DNA of 64,000 nucleotides from Serinus canaria (GCF_022539315.1 NC_066322.1:20594765-20658764); one strand, 5' to 3'; counted from the stretch's first letter, positions 24,550-58,226 are shown. Translations and numbers: made by a program. The notes: generated by a model not told the origin, from the letters alone.

Positions 24550-27500
24550 CCTTAGAGTTTATTATTATTGTTATTTGGAATTAAGAGAGCACAAGACACC
24601 CTTCATCCACGTGTATTCTCCAAGGGCCGACGGTACTTCCAGTGAGAGAAGACAGTTAAAACACTGGCCCCTGGAGTTTGGCACTTGTCTTCTTTAAAAC
24701 CAGAATTTACCACTGCAGCTCAGTGGTTCTCCAAGAGAGAAACACTCCTTTCCTGGCAGTATTAGAGATTGCTGTATTAGGGTGCAAGATGCTACTGCCA
24801 ATTAAAAATAAACTACGAGAAAAGGCTAAAAACAATAATCAAGAAGGAAGCCAAATTTCTTTTTAGGGATGAAAGACTATCTGTAAGATTAATATTAATT
24901 TATCCCAGCAGGCAGCTTTGGCAATCAACTTTTTTTAGAATATGATTGATTTCCTGCTTCCATTAGGTTTCTTCTCACACTGTGGTATTATTTTAATCAT
25001 CAAACCAAGAGAAAAATCTCTGCCAATAAAGTGCATGATACTTTAACAAGCACTGCTGTAGGCCAAGAGCTTAATTTTTAATCAGAATATTATTTGTATC
25101 ATAGCACAACCTGAGGCTACACACTGAACAATTACAGTATGATGGCAGTCCCAGGAACCTTAACACCTACAAGACAAGAAAATACCAGGACCAGAGATGC
25201 TGGGGAGGGATGTATATAAGATCAGTAGCAGAGTTGAGATGAAAATCTCCATCTGCAAGACACTCTTATCTACAGGACCACACTGTTTCCCATCAAAATG
25301 CCACACTGTGGAAATGAGTGCCATTATATAACAGCCCAGCAAATGCCCCACAGCAAGGTATGGACACTGAGTACAAATCTGCAGGAACAAGTGAGAATTC
25401 TGAATAAAACTCTTCCTTTATCCATTTTTTCTCTCGGAACGAGAAAGCAACTGGAGAAGGAAACTGAAAGCAGATACTCCTTAAGGGACCAATGAATAAT
25501 ATTTGATGTCTAAGCCAAATTAACTTCAAGAGGATGGCAGTGTCATGACTGATTCAGAAATGCTCCTACACCAGCACCAGTTCCCTGTGGAGAAATGCAA
25601 CACCACACTTGCAGCTTTTTTCTGCTGCACAGCATCTGCCAAACTCTGGCTGATTGGCAAAAGAAAAATTAAACATTTATGTGGCAGATGGATCAGATGT
25701 GTGCACTGTCCCTCATTCATTAGTACAGACACTTAGTGAGGATAGGTTACATGTTGCTGCCCCCCCAGAGGCAGAAGACTTTGTATGAGCAAGTCACGGA
25801 GTTTTGGGGAGTCCAGGAGTTTTCCACCCACACAGTACAACCTTTTCCTAAGCCAGAGAGAGTAATTTCAGAACTTCAGTTATGAACAAGATCACTGTGG
25901 TGATGCATGAGTCAGAATTTTATATCCTTCCTCATTGCCACCAAAGTTTGCAATTGCATCTCAATCCTTCTTACCTACTGAAAGCTCTGCAAAATCTCTC
26001 CAGCTAGCGAGAAAAGGAAGCAAGTCTTGGGAAAGGAATTCTAAAATGTAGCTCTTTCCTGTATACTGCAAGCAATCTTTGAGCTGACAGTAAAAACCTT
26101 CTCATTGGAGATACATACAGAATGTGAATTGATAGCTTTAGAATTTATTGTGCAAAGGTGACATTTTTTTATATGCATCTATTTTCAGAAGGATGGCTTC
26201 AGAGCTACTGCCAGGATTGAGACAGCAATGTGTACCACCAAGATTACTCAGAAATCCTATTTGTAAACCAAGTCCTATTAAAATACCCTAGCCTCTGAAC
26301 TTCTCCTTTAGATAGTTATTGCCCAGCCCCAACTGTTTGAAAGGTTTTTTACAGTGGAAGGAATGAATGTGACAGATACAGACACACACTGAAGCAATTT
26401 AATGGAGCTAATTGGCCTGCAGATATCAGAGAAGGTTGTAAAAGGAGCTAAGGGTGTGGACTTAAACACCCATGTTATGGTAACCTAGCAGGGTTAGATG
26501 GAGAAAACATACACAAATCACCTGTAAAAGTGGTATCAATGCAAAGAATGGAACTGCTGGAAAAGGCAGAGGCTGTTGCATCTACACAGCAAACCAGTTA
26601 AAGTTAAGGAAATTGTTTAATTAGGGAAAGAAAAATGGCCCCATTACCAAACTGCAACACACGTGGTACAGAGGCATGGGAAGGGCTGCAGGGACATGCC
26701 ATCACAGAGACCCACACTGGGGCCAACAGCAAATCAATAGCACCCCTCCAAGGCAACAGATCCCATGGTTCTGTGATAAAAACATGTCTTAGCTGGGCTT
26801 ATCCTGCACTGCTATGAAAGTGCTTTTCCTCTGCTGTGACGATAACTGCAGGGAAGGAACTCCAGCGTTGAGCCCGAGAGCCATTCCCCTCAGAAATGGG
26901 TGTTCCAAGACGACAGTAGATGGCACTGCTGGAATGCAATCCAAGCCTGCACGATCCTGCAAACAGCCCAGAGAGGCTGGAGGAGGAGAGAGTGGTTCAT
27001 ACACAAATTTCTAACACTTACACCCCGTGGCATTTGCTTTAGGGAAAACGCGAGACCTTCTGTATCAGAGCCTCAGCAAGAGCTAAACTACAGGCCAGTA
27101 TGTTAACAAAAGGCTTCGTTTAAAATGGCAGGAGAACCCACCCAAAAGGTCATCTCCTGCACTCCACTTTACAAGTCAAGGCTTTTGCCAACACCTACTT
27201 CTAGGGGATGGGCACTAGATATTCCAGTTCATTTGAGCCTGGGGGGTCAAACCATTCTGGATTTTAGCATGAGTACGACTGACACGTTATTTAAGAGAGC
27301 TTACTTCTCACTCTCCTACTTCGAGCTTGCAGGGGAAAGCTCTGCAGTGACAGCAGTTTTAGGGCTCCAGGAATGTTCAAGTAAAAGGCCATTCTGGAAG
27401 CTGTTCCAGCTGCTGCACAAAGGAGATGCACAAACTTGGTGCAAATAAGAGGTTTTATACATGTAGATACATAAATAGATGTAAATGCATACGTGCATAC

Positions 27501-29100
27501 ACACTATGGGTGTTTTCTAAAACTTACACAGTGCATAACAGACTTCTTTGTTAGCCCTTTAGCAAAGCAGATGCAATGTGTAAGAGCTGAGGTGCACAAT
27601 ACTCAAGCATTTATTTAGTTGCCAAAACACAGACAATTTTTACCCCAGACAAATATTGAAAAAAAGGCAATACTTCAACACATTTTCAGATACCAAGAGG
27701 GCTTAGAAGCTAGCCCTAAGTTATACACCAAGACTCAGTATTCCCAAATCCCTCTGTGTTAAATATCCAGTTCTTATTGATTATGTTCTCCACAATTTAC
27801 AGTTTAGAATCAGTATCTTGTTTTAATTCAAGTCCTAAAAGCCGTTCCCAAGACAACTCTGACATCAGAAGGGGAAGCATTTAAAAACCACACTTCCTTG
27901 CACAGCAAATAGCCTGCAGGTTGAGACATCCTTGATATTTTAGTAATTTATACATGGCAATACCACTTACTGCAACACACTTCTTGCTGTACACCTTATC
28001 CAACCATTTAAAATCAGAAAGTCACCAAGAGAAAGCTGCCAATACATCCTGCCTGCATCAGCGAGTGCAGCCAGCTCAGAGCCGAGAAGCAAGGCAGGAA
28101 AGGACAGAATTCACCTCAGCCTGGGCCTCTGAAGGCTCATTTGGGCACCAGGCAGGGCCACACCCAGTCTCACCTGGGAGTGCCGGCCACCAGGCATTCT
28201 TTAGCAGAAGGGAAAGGTGCCAAGGGGCTTTCAGCACACAGAGTTCACCTTTCTACAAGCAGGTGTGCCAGGCAGCTTGGGCCCTGCCCTAGCTGGTGCC
28301 ACTGTAAGGAATGCCCCTGCTGCAGCAGGCATATCCTGCCAGGAAGCCCACCATAATCAAGAGGGAAAGACACACACTGGCAGCACTATTTTAGATTTCA
28401 TGCCATTTCTGCAGTGTTTTCTAGTGTTAATGGTACTGGATAGCTGTCACATTCCACATACATCTTCAAGGGAAAACAAATAATCTTTCCCTTCGGGGCT
28501 CTTCTTGCCAAGCATTTGCGATTAAAAGCATTCTTGCCTCAAGATCAAATTGTTCACTTAGTCAGGAATCATACACTGTGCATCTACCTCTTCCATTACT
28601 TAAAACTTCTAAATTTTACGTTACAAGAACTGTATTTGCAGCAGAGACATGAAGAGCTTCCCCTAGTTTGTTTAGAATTATCTTTAACATTTGAAGGATT
28701 GGTGTGAAAACCTCAAAAGGAGTTGTCAAAGCTGGCTGCAAGATTAACAACAAGTAAGATTAACAACAAAGCAAGATCAGCAGTAATACAAGCAAGTATG
28801 TTTGTCCCTGATTATGAAGAGTTCTGTTATGCAACATACACAGAAGCAAATTATTGGCTAATAGTTCAATGAACAACAAAAATATTCAACATGCAGTCTT
28901 TCATTAAGCAATGAGACAGTTGTAAACAGGATGGCAATTGACTTATCTCCAACTGTTTTCAAGTATCAGTGTAATAGCAAAGCATAGTCTAGTCTGAAAC
29001 CTACTTTTAGATCAATTGCCTTCATTTTTTACATTGAGTATTATGCATATAATGCAATAAAGAAGTGTCATCTATCAGACCTCGAAAAAAACACATCAGC
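24550..29100. other. Intergenic DNA, no supported gene
   Basis: This stretch lies between the orphan CpG island and the inferred end of the SLC25A24 3'UTR. It is AT-rich with a mildly GC-richer part around 28.0-28.35 kb. The open frames here are short and show no family motif. No repeat was recognised with confidence apart from a TA-rich patch near 27450-27500. Confidence 0.65.
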
Positions 29101-29128
29101 ACACTCCAGCCAGATAAGGAAACAAAGA

Positions 29129-29134
29129 TTTATT
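29129..29134 (-). promoter_or_regulatory. SLC25A24: Distal polyadenylation signal AATAAA for SLC25A24
   Basis: On the minus strand AATAAA is followed 27-50 nt later by GTGTGCTGATGTGTTTTTTT, a textbook GU/U-rich downstream element. Cleavage would fall near 29105-29115. Confidence 0.65.
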
Positions 29135-29803
29135 AGAAACTGGTAGTTTTATGGAGCTAAAAAGGTAAACATACATTTAAGAAACAAAGAATACACAATT
29201 GAACACAGTCATCATCAAGGCACATAATGAAAAATCAAATCTGATTTTAATGTTCAGCTCATCTTTTCAACATTTGAAAAGCTCACCATGATTTCAATAC
29301 TCATAATGGCACTTGCACACTATAAACAAAATGGAACAAGTCTGGAAGATAGAAATGCTAAAGTCATCTTTACATCACACACACAATACATTTGTTCATT
29401 GGTCACAGTCAAACAAAATTACCAGCAACTGAACTCACAAAACCCACAAAGATACAAAGATATTGGCAAAACCAAGGAAAACTCAGATCAGAAAGGCATT
29501 ATACATATAAATGGTTTGGACAGAATGACTTTTTTTTTTTTTCTAAAGTGCTAAATCCAACGTTTCCCTAAAGGGAAGGCCAAAATACAGCTAGAGCTGC
29601 CATTTTCTGAAATGTGATAAAAAATTCTATAATACAGATTTTACGGAATTGCTGTGTATCAGTTTGTGGAGAATAAACACCAGCCATGGAAGCACTGAAC
29701 CCAAATTTTCATTTGATTGCTGTTTGAAAAATATGGCCCAAAGCATAAGTAGAACAAGTGAGGAGATTCAGGCAGTTATTTTTGCTTGCTTATTTTTCTG
29801 CTT

Positions 29804-29814
29804 AAAAAAACCCC

Positions 29815-29845
<31 letters not shown>

Positions 29846-29846
29846 A
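29804..29846. repeat. AAAAC pentamer microsatellite in the 3'UTR
   Basis: The run AAAAAAACCCC is followed by about five AAAAC units and a short poly-A. In the sense of the SLC25A24 transcript it reads as repeated GUUUU. Confidence 0.9.
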
Positions 29847-30343
29847 GCACCCCTCATGCCCGCCCAAAAAAAGAAAGAATTAAAAAGAAGACCCTTAATG
29901 ACCTTAACAGAATAAAGTTCCTCCTTCAGTAATCCAATTTCAGAAAGTGGTCTAAAGAGTAGTTGCTTTTAGAAGGTCAAGGTAAGTATAATCTCGAATT
30001 TACCAAGATTAAGACAGTACACATTACAGAAAGCAGAAAAAGCCTAACAAAAGAGTCTGATAATAATTGTAAATCTATTTCAGTGTTCAGGCCTGAAGGC
30101 AACTGTGTGCCCCTCCACACACACAAAAAAAAAAATAAAAAAGGTAGTCACTTTGGAAGAACTTGTACATGGAAATGCCTAATGTTCTGCATTGAGGAAG
30201 GCTGCTTTGTTTTTTTGAGGAGGAGCTGTTTCTCAAGCACTGGCAGGTCTGTATGCATGCTTTGCATGCTACATTAACACCAATCTGATGGGCACCTGAG
30301 GTCAGCACTGCCACTTGGTCACCTGGACAAAACACTTCAGTAT

Positions 30344-30349
30344 TTTATT
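30344..30349 (-). promoter_or_regulatory. SLC25A24: Possible proximal polyadenylation signal
   Basis: AATAAA on the minus strand, about 1.1 kb past the stop codon, is followed closely by GTGTTTTGTCC. Its downstream element is less strong than that of the distal site. Confidence 0.4.
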
Positions 30350-31451
30350 ATCCCAGTTTCACACCCACAGCCAACTTGCACAGAAGACTGTTCTCGCATG
30401 ACAAAACTGTAAAAATCCTTTACGTAATAATGGAATCCTCCACTGGCTAAAAGCACAGAGTGGATGTAGCCCTCTGAATAAGGGAAAGAATGGAGAGTCC
30501 AAAATGACAAGCATTTCTGTTCCCAGAGCTATGAACAGCTCTGCCATTGGCTGTACTAGAATTACAACCAGCTTCATACTGGATCCTCCATCCTGTTTTT
30601 AAATAGCAACTTGCACATGTATGGTATGGATCTAACATCCAAGCTTTTTCTGTTCCTTTGTATTATGATCCTATAAAACATGCAGCTGTAACCCAAATTT
30701 TGCCATGGTTAATGGTGCTGACATTTACAAGTGCAATGAAAAGCAGGTCCAGTGAAGCAAGTTATCACAATTGCTGACTGTATTACAAAAATACCGTGTA
30801 AATCCATTTGAGGTATTCCAATGCTGCAGAACAGCAGTTTCTCAGGCTCTTTAAATAATGAAAAATAAAAAAGGTTTGCCTGAAGACAAAGGTCATGGGC
30901 TACATTTTAATGTGTTATTCCATCATTGTGTGTATCCAAGATGCTATTTCTTATGAACTTAACATTCAGTCTTCAAAAATAACAAAAGTGCTCATTCTAG
31001 GCATGCAAAATGTCACCTGTGAATTGCTTGAGTGTAGGCAGCATGACAAAACACAAAGTCACTTTCATATACTCAGTATCAAGGCAGTATAAACTTCTCC
31101 TACCTTTGGTTTCATCCAAGACAAATACACGTTTAGAAAGGACACATTAGAAAAAACCCAATGAGTAAAATATGCATGATTTCCTAAAAATAAGAACATA
31201 CTGCTGATTTAAAGACAGTTTCTTGATTATTTTTTTCAACTCAGTGACATTTTAAAGTGCAATATATGTATCTGTTTAAAAATGGTGAAGTAAAATTTTA
31301 GAAAGTTTCTTCCCACTTAAGGACAAATGTGGGAGTCGCAGCATCTCTCTATAAAGATCTGTCTCTAATTGTGAGAGCAGATTACTTGAGAAAACATTAT
31401 TGTTTTGGTGTTTTCAACAGCATTAGAAGCATCTCACCTTTTTCCTTCATT

Positions 31452-51477
<20,026 letters not shown>

Positions 51478-51690
51478 GTCGGGGCCGTGCAGCGCGTACA
51501 GACGGACAGCGTTCCTCCACTCCCGTCGCCCGGCCGCGGACGAGACACCGCCCGCGATGCTGCCAGCGCTCGCAGCTGCCAGGGGAGGGGAGAGGAGGCA
51601 AGGGCCGGCCCAAGCCCGCCCGGCGGCGAGGGGCGGAGAGAGGGCGGGGAGCGGCGGGGCTCGCTCCGCCCGTGCCTCCCTCCCGCCGCT

Positions 51691-51700
51691 GGGCGGGAAA
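51691..51700 (+). promoter_or_regulatory. E2F-like site in the SLC25A24 promoter
   Basis: GGGCGGGAAA is a close match to the E2F consensus TTTCCCGCC in reverse orientation. It lies about 215 bp upstream of the ATG among GC boxes. Function is inferred only. Confidence 0.4.
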
Positions 51701-52339
51701 TGCGCGCTGCGGGAAGGGGCGGCCCGCAGCCCCTCGGGCTCGTCATAGCGCTCCCGCCCGCACTTACGCGCTTGTACCAGCTCAACGGTTCCAGCTCAGT
51801 CACAGAAATCCCACAAACGCCGCAAAAGACCTAGTTTGGATACTTAGGCACATTCTAGTCCCATTGTAATCTAGCCGTGGAGAGCTCAGTTTAAGGTGTA
51901 TGAAGAGCATCCATCTAAGTGCAGTCTGAAAGAACTTGGCTACTTGGCCTAACAGAATAAACACTAGAAGAGGAAATATCTAGGGTTTTTTTCTTCATAA
52001 TGGCTTCATAAATAAATTAGTGGAGTTCAAGGAAAAGTACACAGGTGGTCTAAGAGTAAGTGGATAGAAAATGTCACTAAACACTCTCTCTCCACAAGAG
52101 AGTTGGAGTGAAAAGGAATTTCAGCTGCCACTGAATTGAACTTTGCTTTCCTGGTGCATATTCAGCCAACTCACAGCCATGGAAAATGCATTTCAGCATT
52201 ACAGCAGAAATTCTGTAACCTTGCTCACAGAGTAATTAATAAAGCTAATGTGCTACAGTGTCCCATGGACTACTGTTTGAAAAAGGACTACTGCTACTAG
52301 GACTTGGATATACAAAGACTTCTGGATTGAGTTATAGGT

Positions 52340-53170
52340 TCATTGTGTCACAGAGTAAGTGGTGTGGGAAGGGACCTCCTGCTCAAAGTGGGCTCATCCA
52401 TGAACTCTGACCAGGTTACTCAGGTCTGTATTTCAGCCTTGAAGACCTCCAAGGAAGGAAACTGGACAATCTCTCCAGGCAGCTTGGCCTAGAGCCTGAC
52501 TGTCCTCACAGGGAGGAAGATCTTCGCTTCTAAACACTGAGCTGTTCTCATTTCACTTTGTTGTCTGCTGTCTTTTATCATCCCACCATACCCCAGTACA
52601 AGAAGCCTGATTCTATTTCCTTTGTAAACTCTCTGTAGGTACCAGCAAGGTGGATGCCTCCTTTTAAGTTGCCCCAAAGCCTTATTTTCTCCTGGTTGGC
52701 AAGTTCAGTTTCCTCAGCCCCTCTTCACAGAGCAAGTGCTCCAGTCCCCAGACATCACGGTCACCATCTGCTGAACCTTCTAGTTAATCCATGATCTTCA
52801 GGTATTGGGAAGCCCAGGACTGGACCAGTGTATAAATACAGTCTAGCTAGTGCAGAGTAGAAGGGGATAATCCCCATCTCCTGGCCACGCTTCTGTTAAT
52901 ACAGCCCAGGATGCTGCTGGCCCACACTCAGATTGGTGGTCTCATGGTCTCTGCCACAACCCCCATGTCCTCTCAGCACAGCTGCTCCCTGTGGTTGCAA
53001 GGGACCATTCCTTCCTATATGCAATACTTTATGTTTGTCCTCATTGTATTTCATTAAGTCTCTGTCACCCCATTCCTCCAGCTTCTCTGCATGGCAAGCA
53101 CACACCAGGGGGTCCTCCACATTTTGTGGGAAATAACTGGAAAACACTGGAGTAGGCAGAGCCTGAACAT
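52340..53170 (-). mobile_element. CR1 LINE, decayed, with reverse-transcriptase remnant
   Basis: On the minus strand a translated piece near 53030-53110 reads LEEWGDRDLMKYNEDKHKVL, matching the conserved CR1 C-terminal part of the reverse transcriptase. Another near 52490-52540 resembles the FFTVR segment. The plus strand carries the antisense stretch GCCCAGGACTGGACCAGTGT seen in other CR1 copies. Frames are broken by stops and shifts. The copy is oriented like SLC25A24. Confidence 0.88.
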
Positions 53171-56039
53171 ACTTCAACCCTACCTGGAATAAGGAAAGTG
53201 AACACTGCTGAAGGTCACTGCATCCCAGCAATGTAATACTGCTAAGTAGTACAGCCTGTGATTCCATTTTTCTCCTCATACCATCATCCTTATATCTTTA
53301 GCTAATGAATTAACATTCTCTTTTGTCCCTCACCAGAATATGCAAGTAGTATCTGAACTCATTACTGAATACAATACCTAGACAGATGACATACATGGGA
53401 ATGAAAAGCAGTGCTACCCTAAGCTCTCACTGCCTACCAGTAGGTTCCTAATAATAACCAGTATTGTCACTGTCCAAGGTCTCAGTGTTCCACCTATTTT
53501 CTTTCTAAGTGCTGTATGTGCATTATTAATACCATACATGAATTAGAACCACTCAAAAAGCGACATCAACACTCTGTCATTAAAACACGTTGAAAGTTAG
53601 TGCCAATAGTCCAAAATTCAAGGTAATCAAGGGAGAGATGCATTTGTTTTTCCTGAACAAGAAAAAAAAGCTACTTGTGGCAGACTTGGCTTTCATAAAT
53701 GCATCCTGCATAGGTATAATTTATATGGTGTGCCGTACTGTTCAGAGTTGTGTAGGAGGAAAGAAGAGGCCACAGAGAAAAAGCAGATAATAGCTTGCTT
53801 GTTTGACAATGAACATATGCAAATAGGTTCTGCTTTGACTTGTATGCAGAGCAGAAGCTGAAGTACCTGCTGTGTATCATTGATCCAACTGTTTATCCAC
53901 GATGAGACACAGCAGTGAAATTCATTCTTCAGGTTTGCACTGGTCTCCCTGAAACTGGAGTAAGTAGCACACAGCTGAGCAGAAGGCATAAATGCTTTGA
54001 CTTCAGTATGACTGGCTGATAATAGTGGGGAGGTGAGAGCCTCAGGTATTTCACAGATAAACCATTAGGCACACTCCTGAGAAAGCCACTGCTCTTTGGA
54101 AGATACAGACACTCCTTAGGTGTAGTTAACCTCCTACAGGGACATCTGAGACAGTGACCACAAACACAAATCCAGAGATCTGCCTCATTTATAGCAACAG
54201 GAAATTGAGTCTTACCTTTTATTTGGAAACTAGCTCTACCACAACTGTAATTTCTTCTACAAATGACCTTGTTTGGCATGTTTTGGAGCTGTTTCATTTA
54301 CAAATTCCCTGTTTGTTAAAAATGACTCTTGAAAAGTCCATGACTTTGCACACAGATTTTTACCTTGCTTGAAGGAACTGCAAAGGACCTGCAAAGGACA
54401 AGATCTGAGTCAAGAAATACTTTTGCCCAAAAACATCTTATTTTAAATGTTAGAGTGGGGGGCTTCTGTTTTACTTGGCTTTTGTTGTTTTATTTTTTAT
54501 TTTTAATTCTATTACATTTATACTGATTTTAGTATTATAAGGCTTTTTGATATCAAAACTGATTAGTATCAGAAGAGCAAAAACATTGCAAAAATGCATT
54601 TAACTTACTAGAAAAAACTTTTAATTAGTGTTATATCAATACATATACAATAAATATTTAAATTACATCAATACAATCCACTTAGATGAAGTGCTATAAA
54701 TATCACAAAACCTCAGAGACTGGAAGAAGATTTGACATATATTATTAATAGACTAAAAGATTACACAGCTGAATTGCATTATTAGGTGTCTGCTCTAGAT
54801 ACTGTAGCTCTTTTTCCATGAGTAAGGAAGCTCTTCTTAATAATCCTAAGATTTTGAAAATCATCTACTGCATGAGCCAGAAATCATTTCTGGCGTAACT
54901 CCAAGAACTGCAGGGAAGTTGAGTAATATTTAAATTATGAGATCAAATCCAGCTCTGCTACACAGTTAAAGTGGTCTGTTAAATACATCCAGAAGTTTTA
55001 TATTACCTGATGGAGCAGTCTTCACACACAGGAGGACATAATTAAAGAACATAAATACAATAAATATTTAAGAGGCAACAAAGTTCAGTGTTTCTAATTT
55101 ATTTAAGGTAAAATAAATACTTGCTTCATTATATAGATGTAATTAACTCAGTTTTAAACTATCATTATAAAATAATTCTTTAAAAAACTATATGGAATCT
55201 TATTACCATATAATAAGCTATAGCAAATTTTGACTTTTTTTTTCACATATTTTTCTTTACCACTTATTGTCCAGCACACAACATTGGACTGGTTTAGCAT
55301 GAAAAAGTTACTGTGTCTTAATTCAGAAAGACTGGTGTTGTAATTCAGATAAATATCATTTACAAGCAAAAAATCATGATTTAAAATCATCAGTGGAGGT
55401 TCAGCTTGGTTCTGCCTTCTCCTGTGACACATCCCCATTTTGCAGGGCACTCAACACTCCAGGACAGGGTGCTTCAGCTCTCCACTGAATCACCTGTCCA
55501 TAAAGAATATTGCCTATTAACTCCTGCAATTTTGTAACTGGAATTTTACATTCTTCAGGAGAGCAAACAGCTCTTGAAATATTTGTTTTATTCTACTGTA
55601 ACTGGGGCATTTTGTAAAACACGTTTTTCTTGAATACTTGAGGTTTTATACCTATAACATCTAACTTCTTTAAAGATTTAGGAATTTCTCCTAAAAACCT
55701 CCAGTGCTTTAATCTTACTGAAGTTTTTTATCAATGACAACACAGGATTGTTACACTACCTACATCTGTTTTTTAAGAACTCTTCTGCTATTCTGAGAAT
55801 CTTTTGATTAAAGATTCTAAATATATTTTTAAATCTATACTTCTGACACTTTTGACTTTGACTCTTTTGGTCAAGAAGGTTACACTGAATATAGAGAGTC
55901 TTTTCTAGTCACTTGTTCAGAACATAAATATAGCCCTAGAATAGATTGTGCTTTTTCAGATAAGGGTTGCCTTTGACTCAAACCTCCTAAAATCATCTGG
56001 CACTCCTCCTTGTATTTTTTTCAGCAGTCAGCCTTCTAT

Positions 56040-56440
56040 TATTTTCAGGCAGGGCACAGCAAGGGCCAGCTCTCTCCCCAGGAGCAGCAGTACGAGTGCA
56101 GGGCCCCCAGGCAGAGACCACCCGGCTGGACCTGAGCAGGGAGAGGAGGCAGCACCACAGAGGGGCAGCCCCGAGCCCCAAACACCTCAGGTTCCAGCAG
56201 CAGCAACCCCAGCCAGGCACACCCACAACAAAAAGAAAGCTCTGAAATCAAACTAAGAAATCAGCCTGCAGGTCAGGGCCCTCAGCAAGGCACGGGCAAC
56301 ACAACAAAGATTCAGCAGACAAAGAGAGCTAAACCAAGGTTCAGACAAGGGCTGCTAGCTCAAGGCTGAGCCTAACTGGGTCCCTGAGCAGGGGGCGGGG
56401 GAGGGCCCAGGGCAGGCTGGGGAGGGCTGCTGTTGGGTAA
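56040..56440. other. GC-rich block of unknown origin
   Basis: A 400-bp stretch of high GC with modest CpG stands out in AT-rich DNA. It includes GGGGGCGGGGGAGGGCCCAG near 56390. Open frames on both strands (102 codons plus, 77 minus) show no motif. It may be an insertion such as a repeat copy or an isolated regulatory element. I could not recognise boundaries or a target duplication. Confidence 0.4.
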
Positions 56441-58130
56441 ATTTACATCTGCCTAAGGAGCTTGGTTATATGGGGAAGCTGCTTGGATGGGATAATGCTC
56501 CAAGTACACATAGGCTTTCATAACTTATGAGGGTTACTGATCCACTTCTTTGAGTGAAGTTATCCAGTTTTTCTTGAAAATATTGATTAATAACTGGATC
56601 AATTGTATTTATTGAACTTTAACAGACAAATTATCTGGCACATAACCCTATTTTTTTCTTTCTACATCTTAATGCAATGGACCCTCTAGCTAAATAGGGT
56701 AATGTCTTTTTTGAAAAAAAATCTGGAGCTGGGTCTTTTACTTGAAAAGAAAGGAGGCTTTTGGTATAACTTGATACAAGCTAAGTACTAATTCAGTCCC
56801 TTTAGGTGCTGAAGCTTTTCACCTTCCATTTTTTGGAAAAGAGAGCTGATGAGTGCAGTACCCAGAGAATTGCTTTGTATGATATATTGTAGGCGCTTGT
56901 GGTCTGTTAAACAGCAAAGACTTTGAGGATTACTTTAGGGTATACCAAAGAAATGTTCTCAAAAGGGAAGCCATAGGTCAGGGCCAAATGCCTAGATCTC
57001 CTCTGTAAGATATCTCTTTATTAATTTTACTCCAGTAAAAAGACTTCTTTCAGAGCCAATTTTTTCTTGACATTTAGGAGTTTTGAAGGGAATTCTTTGT
57101 TAGGAATGTGAAACTGACAATGGCATCAGAACTACTATTGCAGTTTATTTTTTTACTAGAAAACTGTATATAAATTAATTTTCTGTATGTTTTAGGACAG
57201 GAAAAAAAACTAGGAGCATTTATTCTCCAGACACTCAATTTTTTATGTTTGTTTGTGGTTTTTGTTTTTACTCCTTACTACTATTTTTTTTTATTTCCCC
57301 TAGGATTATGCTACAGGACAGTTGGGGACATTCTGACATACTTTGCTGCATATTATTTGTGCAGCCTGGATTAATCAGATATATATGCTATAAAAACTAT
57401 ATTTCTATGTATTTATAATGAATGAGGGACAGCCCTACTTCCACAAGCTGCAAGAAGATTACGGGGCAGATCACACTGCATACATAGTCATACAAGTTCT
57501 TTTTCTTACCATGTGATTAAGTGCTTGGCTGTGGGAAAACATGCTGTGTGTTCCTTACGCAACGCTAAAGAGGAAACTGATCTGCTGATGGAGGCTTCTC
57601 GGAGCTTGCTTTATGTTCAAATCTCCTGGAATGGTTTTTTAAGACAAAGCTGTTCTCCAGAGAGCATTTGCTGGTGTTGAGCTATACATTAAACAAGAGA
57701 GTCGCGTCTGTGTTGCCATTATCATCTACGCCACAGGACTGTTCTTAAATGTAAACACAGATGTGTACACTCTCTCTACCAGACCGTGAGCATCTGTTGC
57801 TTGTAGCAGAAGCGGCGCTGGTTGTAAATTACAGGTTGAACGGCTGTACGCGACCCCTATAGGGTTGAAATTACAGCACAAGGAAACGAAATTCACAGTT
57901 GAAATGTCGACGCCTAAGCGATGCTTTGTTACGTTACTGCTGTCTAAAGGACGATCTGCGAGCGGCACAGGAGGTTTCCGCTGCTGGGACGCGCCCCCGC
58001 GCCAGCGGGGTTCCCGGGAGGCGGGGGAGCTGCGGGGTCGGGCTGCACAAGCCCCGCTTGGCCGGGGCGCGGCCACGTCACTGCTCCGGGCACCGTGCGG
58101 GGCGTGGGGAGCGGCACCCGAGTTCCCGTT

Positions 58131-58152
58131 ATTGAACAGCCTTGTTCAATAG
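58131..58152. repeat. Short palindrome in the FAM102B promoter
   Basis: TATTGAACA and TGTTCAATA are exact reverse complements separated by GCCT. The half-sites GAACA/TGTTC resemble a steroid-receptor element, but the spacer is 4 nt where that element needs 3. Confidence 0.85.
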
Positions 58153-58221
58153 CCTCCCGGCCCGGGCCAACTTCTTCGGCAAACTGCACGCCGACGTTCG
58201 AGCCCTCGGCGGCAGCGCTTG

Positions 58222-58226
58222 CCAAT
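58222..58226 (+). promoter_or_regulatory. CCAAT box
   Basis: CCAAT in the context TTGCCAATGGCT lies about 235 bp upstream of the FAM102B ATG and just upstream of the GC boxes, a usual place for an NF-Y site. Confidence 0.5.

Larger units (their letters stand above)
29105..31451 (-). other. SLC25A24: SLC25A24 3'UTR (inferred)
   Basis: The stretch downstream of the stop has no coding potential and ends at a good polyadenylation site near 29.1 kb, which would give about 2.3 kb of 3'UTR. A second AATAAA on the minus strand at 30344-30349, followed by GTGTTTTG, could produce a shorter form of about 1.1 kb. It contains a GTTTT pentamer run (sense strand) and poly-T tracts. The end is inferred, not shown by transcripts. 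Confidence 0.6.
51780..57900. other. Intergenic region between the divergent genes
   Basis: About 6 kb of AT-rich DNA separates the two CpG islands. It contains the decayed CR1 at 52.34-53.17 kb and a GC-rich block at 56.04-56.44 kb. The sequence at 54.5-55.9 kb is especially AT-rich with ACAATAAATATTTAA occurring at about 54648 and 55058. No exon or RNA gene was recognised. Confidence 0.75.

Noticed and set aside
1..29000. First exon of VAV3, the expected next gene on the left
   Set aside because: Its conserved N-terminal sequence was not seen in any frame; the gene probably lies outside the window.
58131..58152. Glucocorticoid/androgen response element in the FAM102B promoter
   Set aside because: The half-sites look right but are separated by four bases where the receptor dimer needs three; it is kept only as a palindrome.
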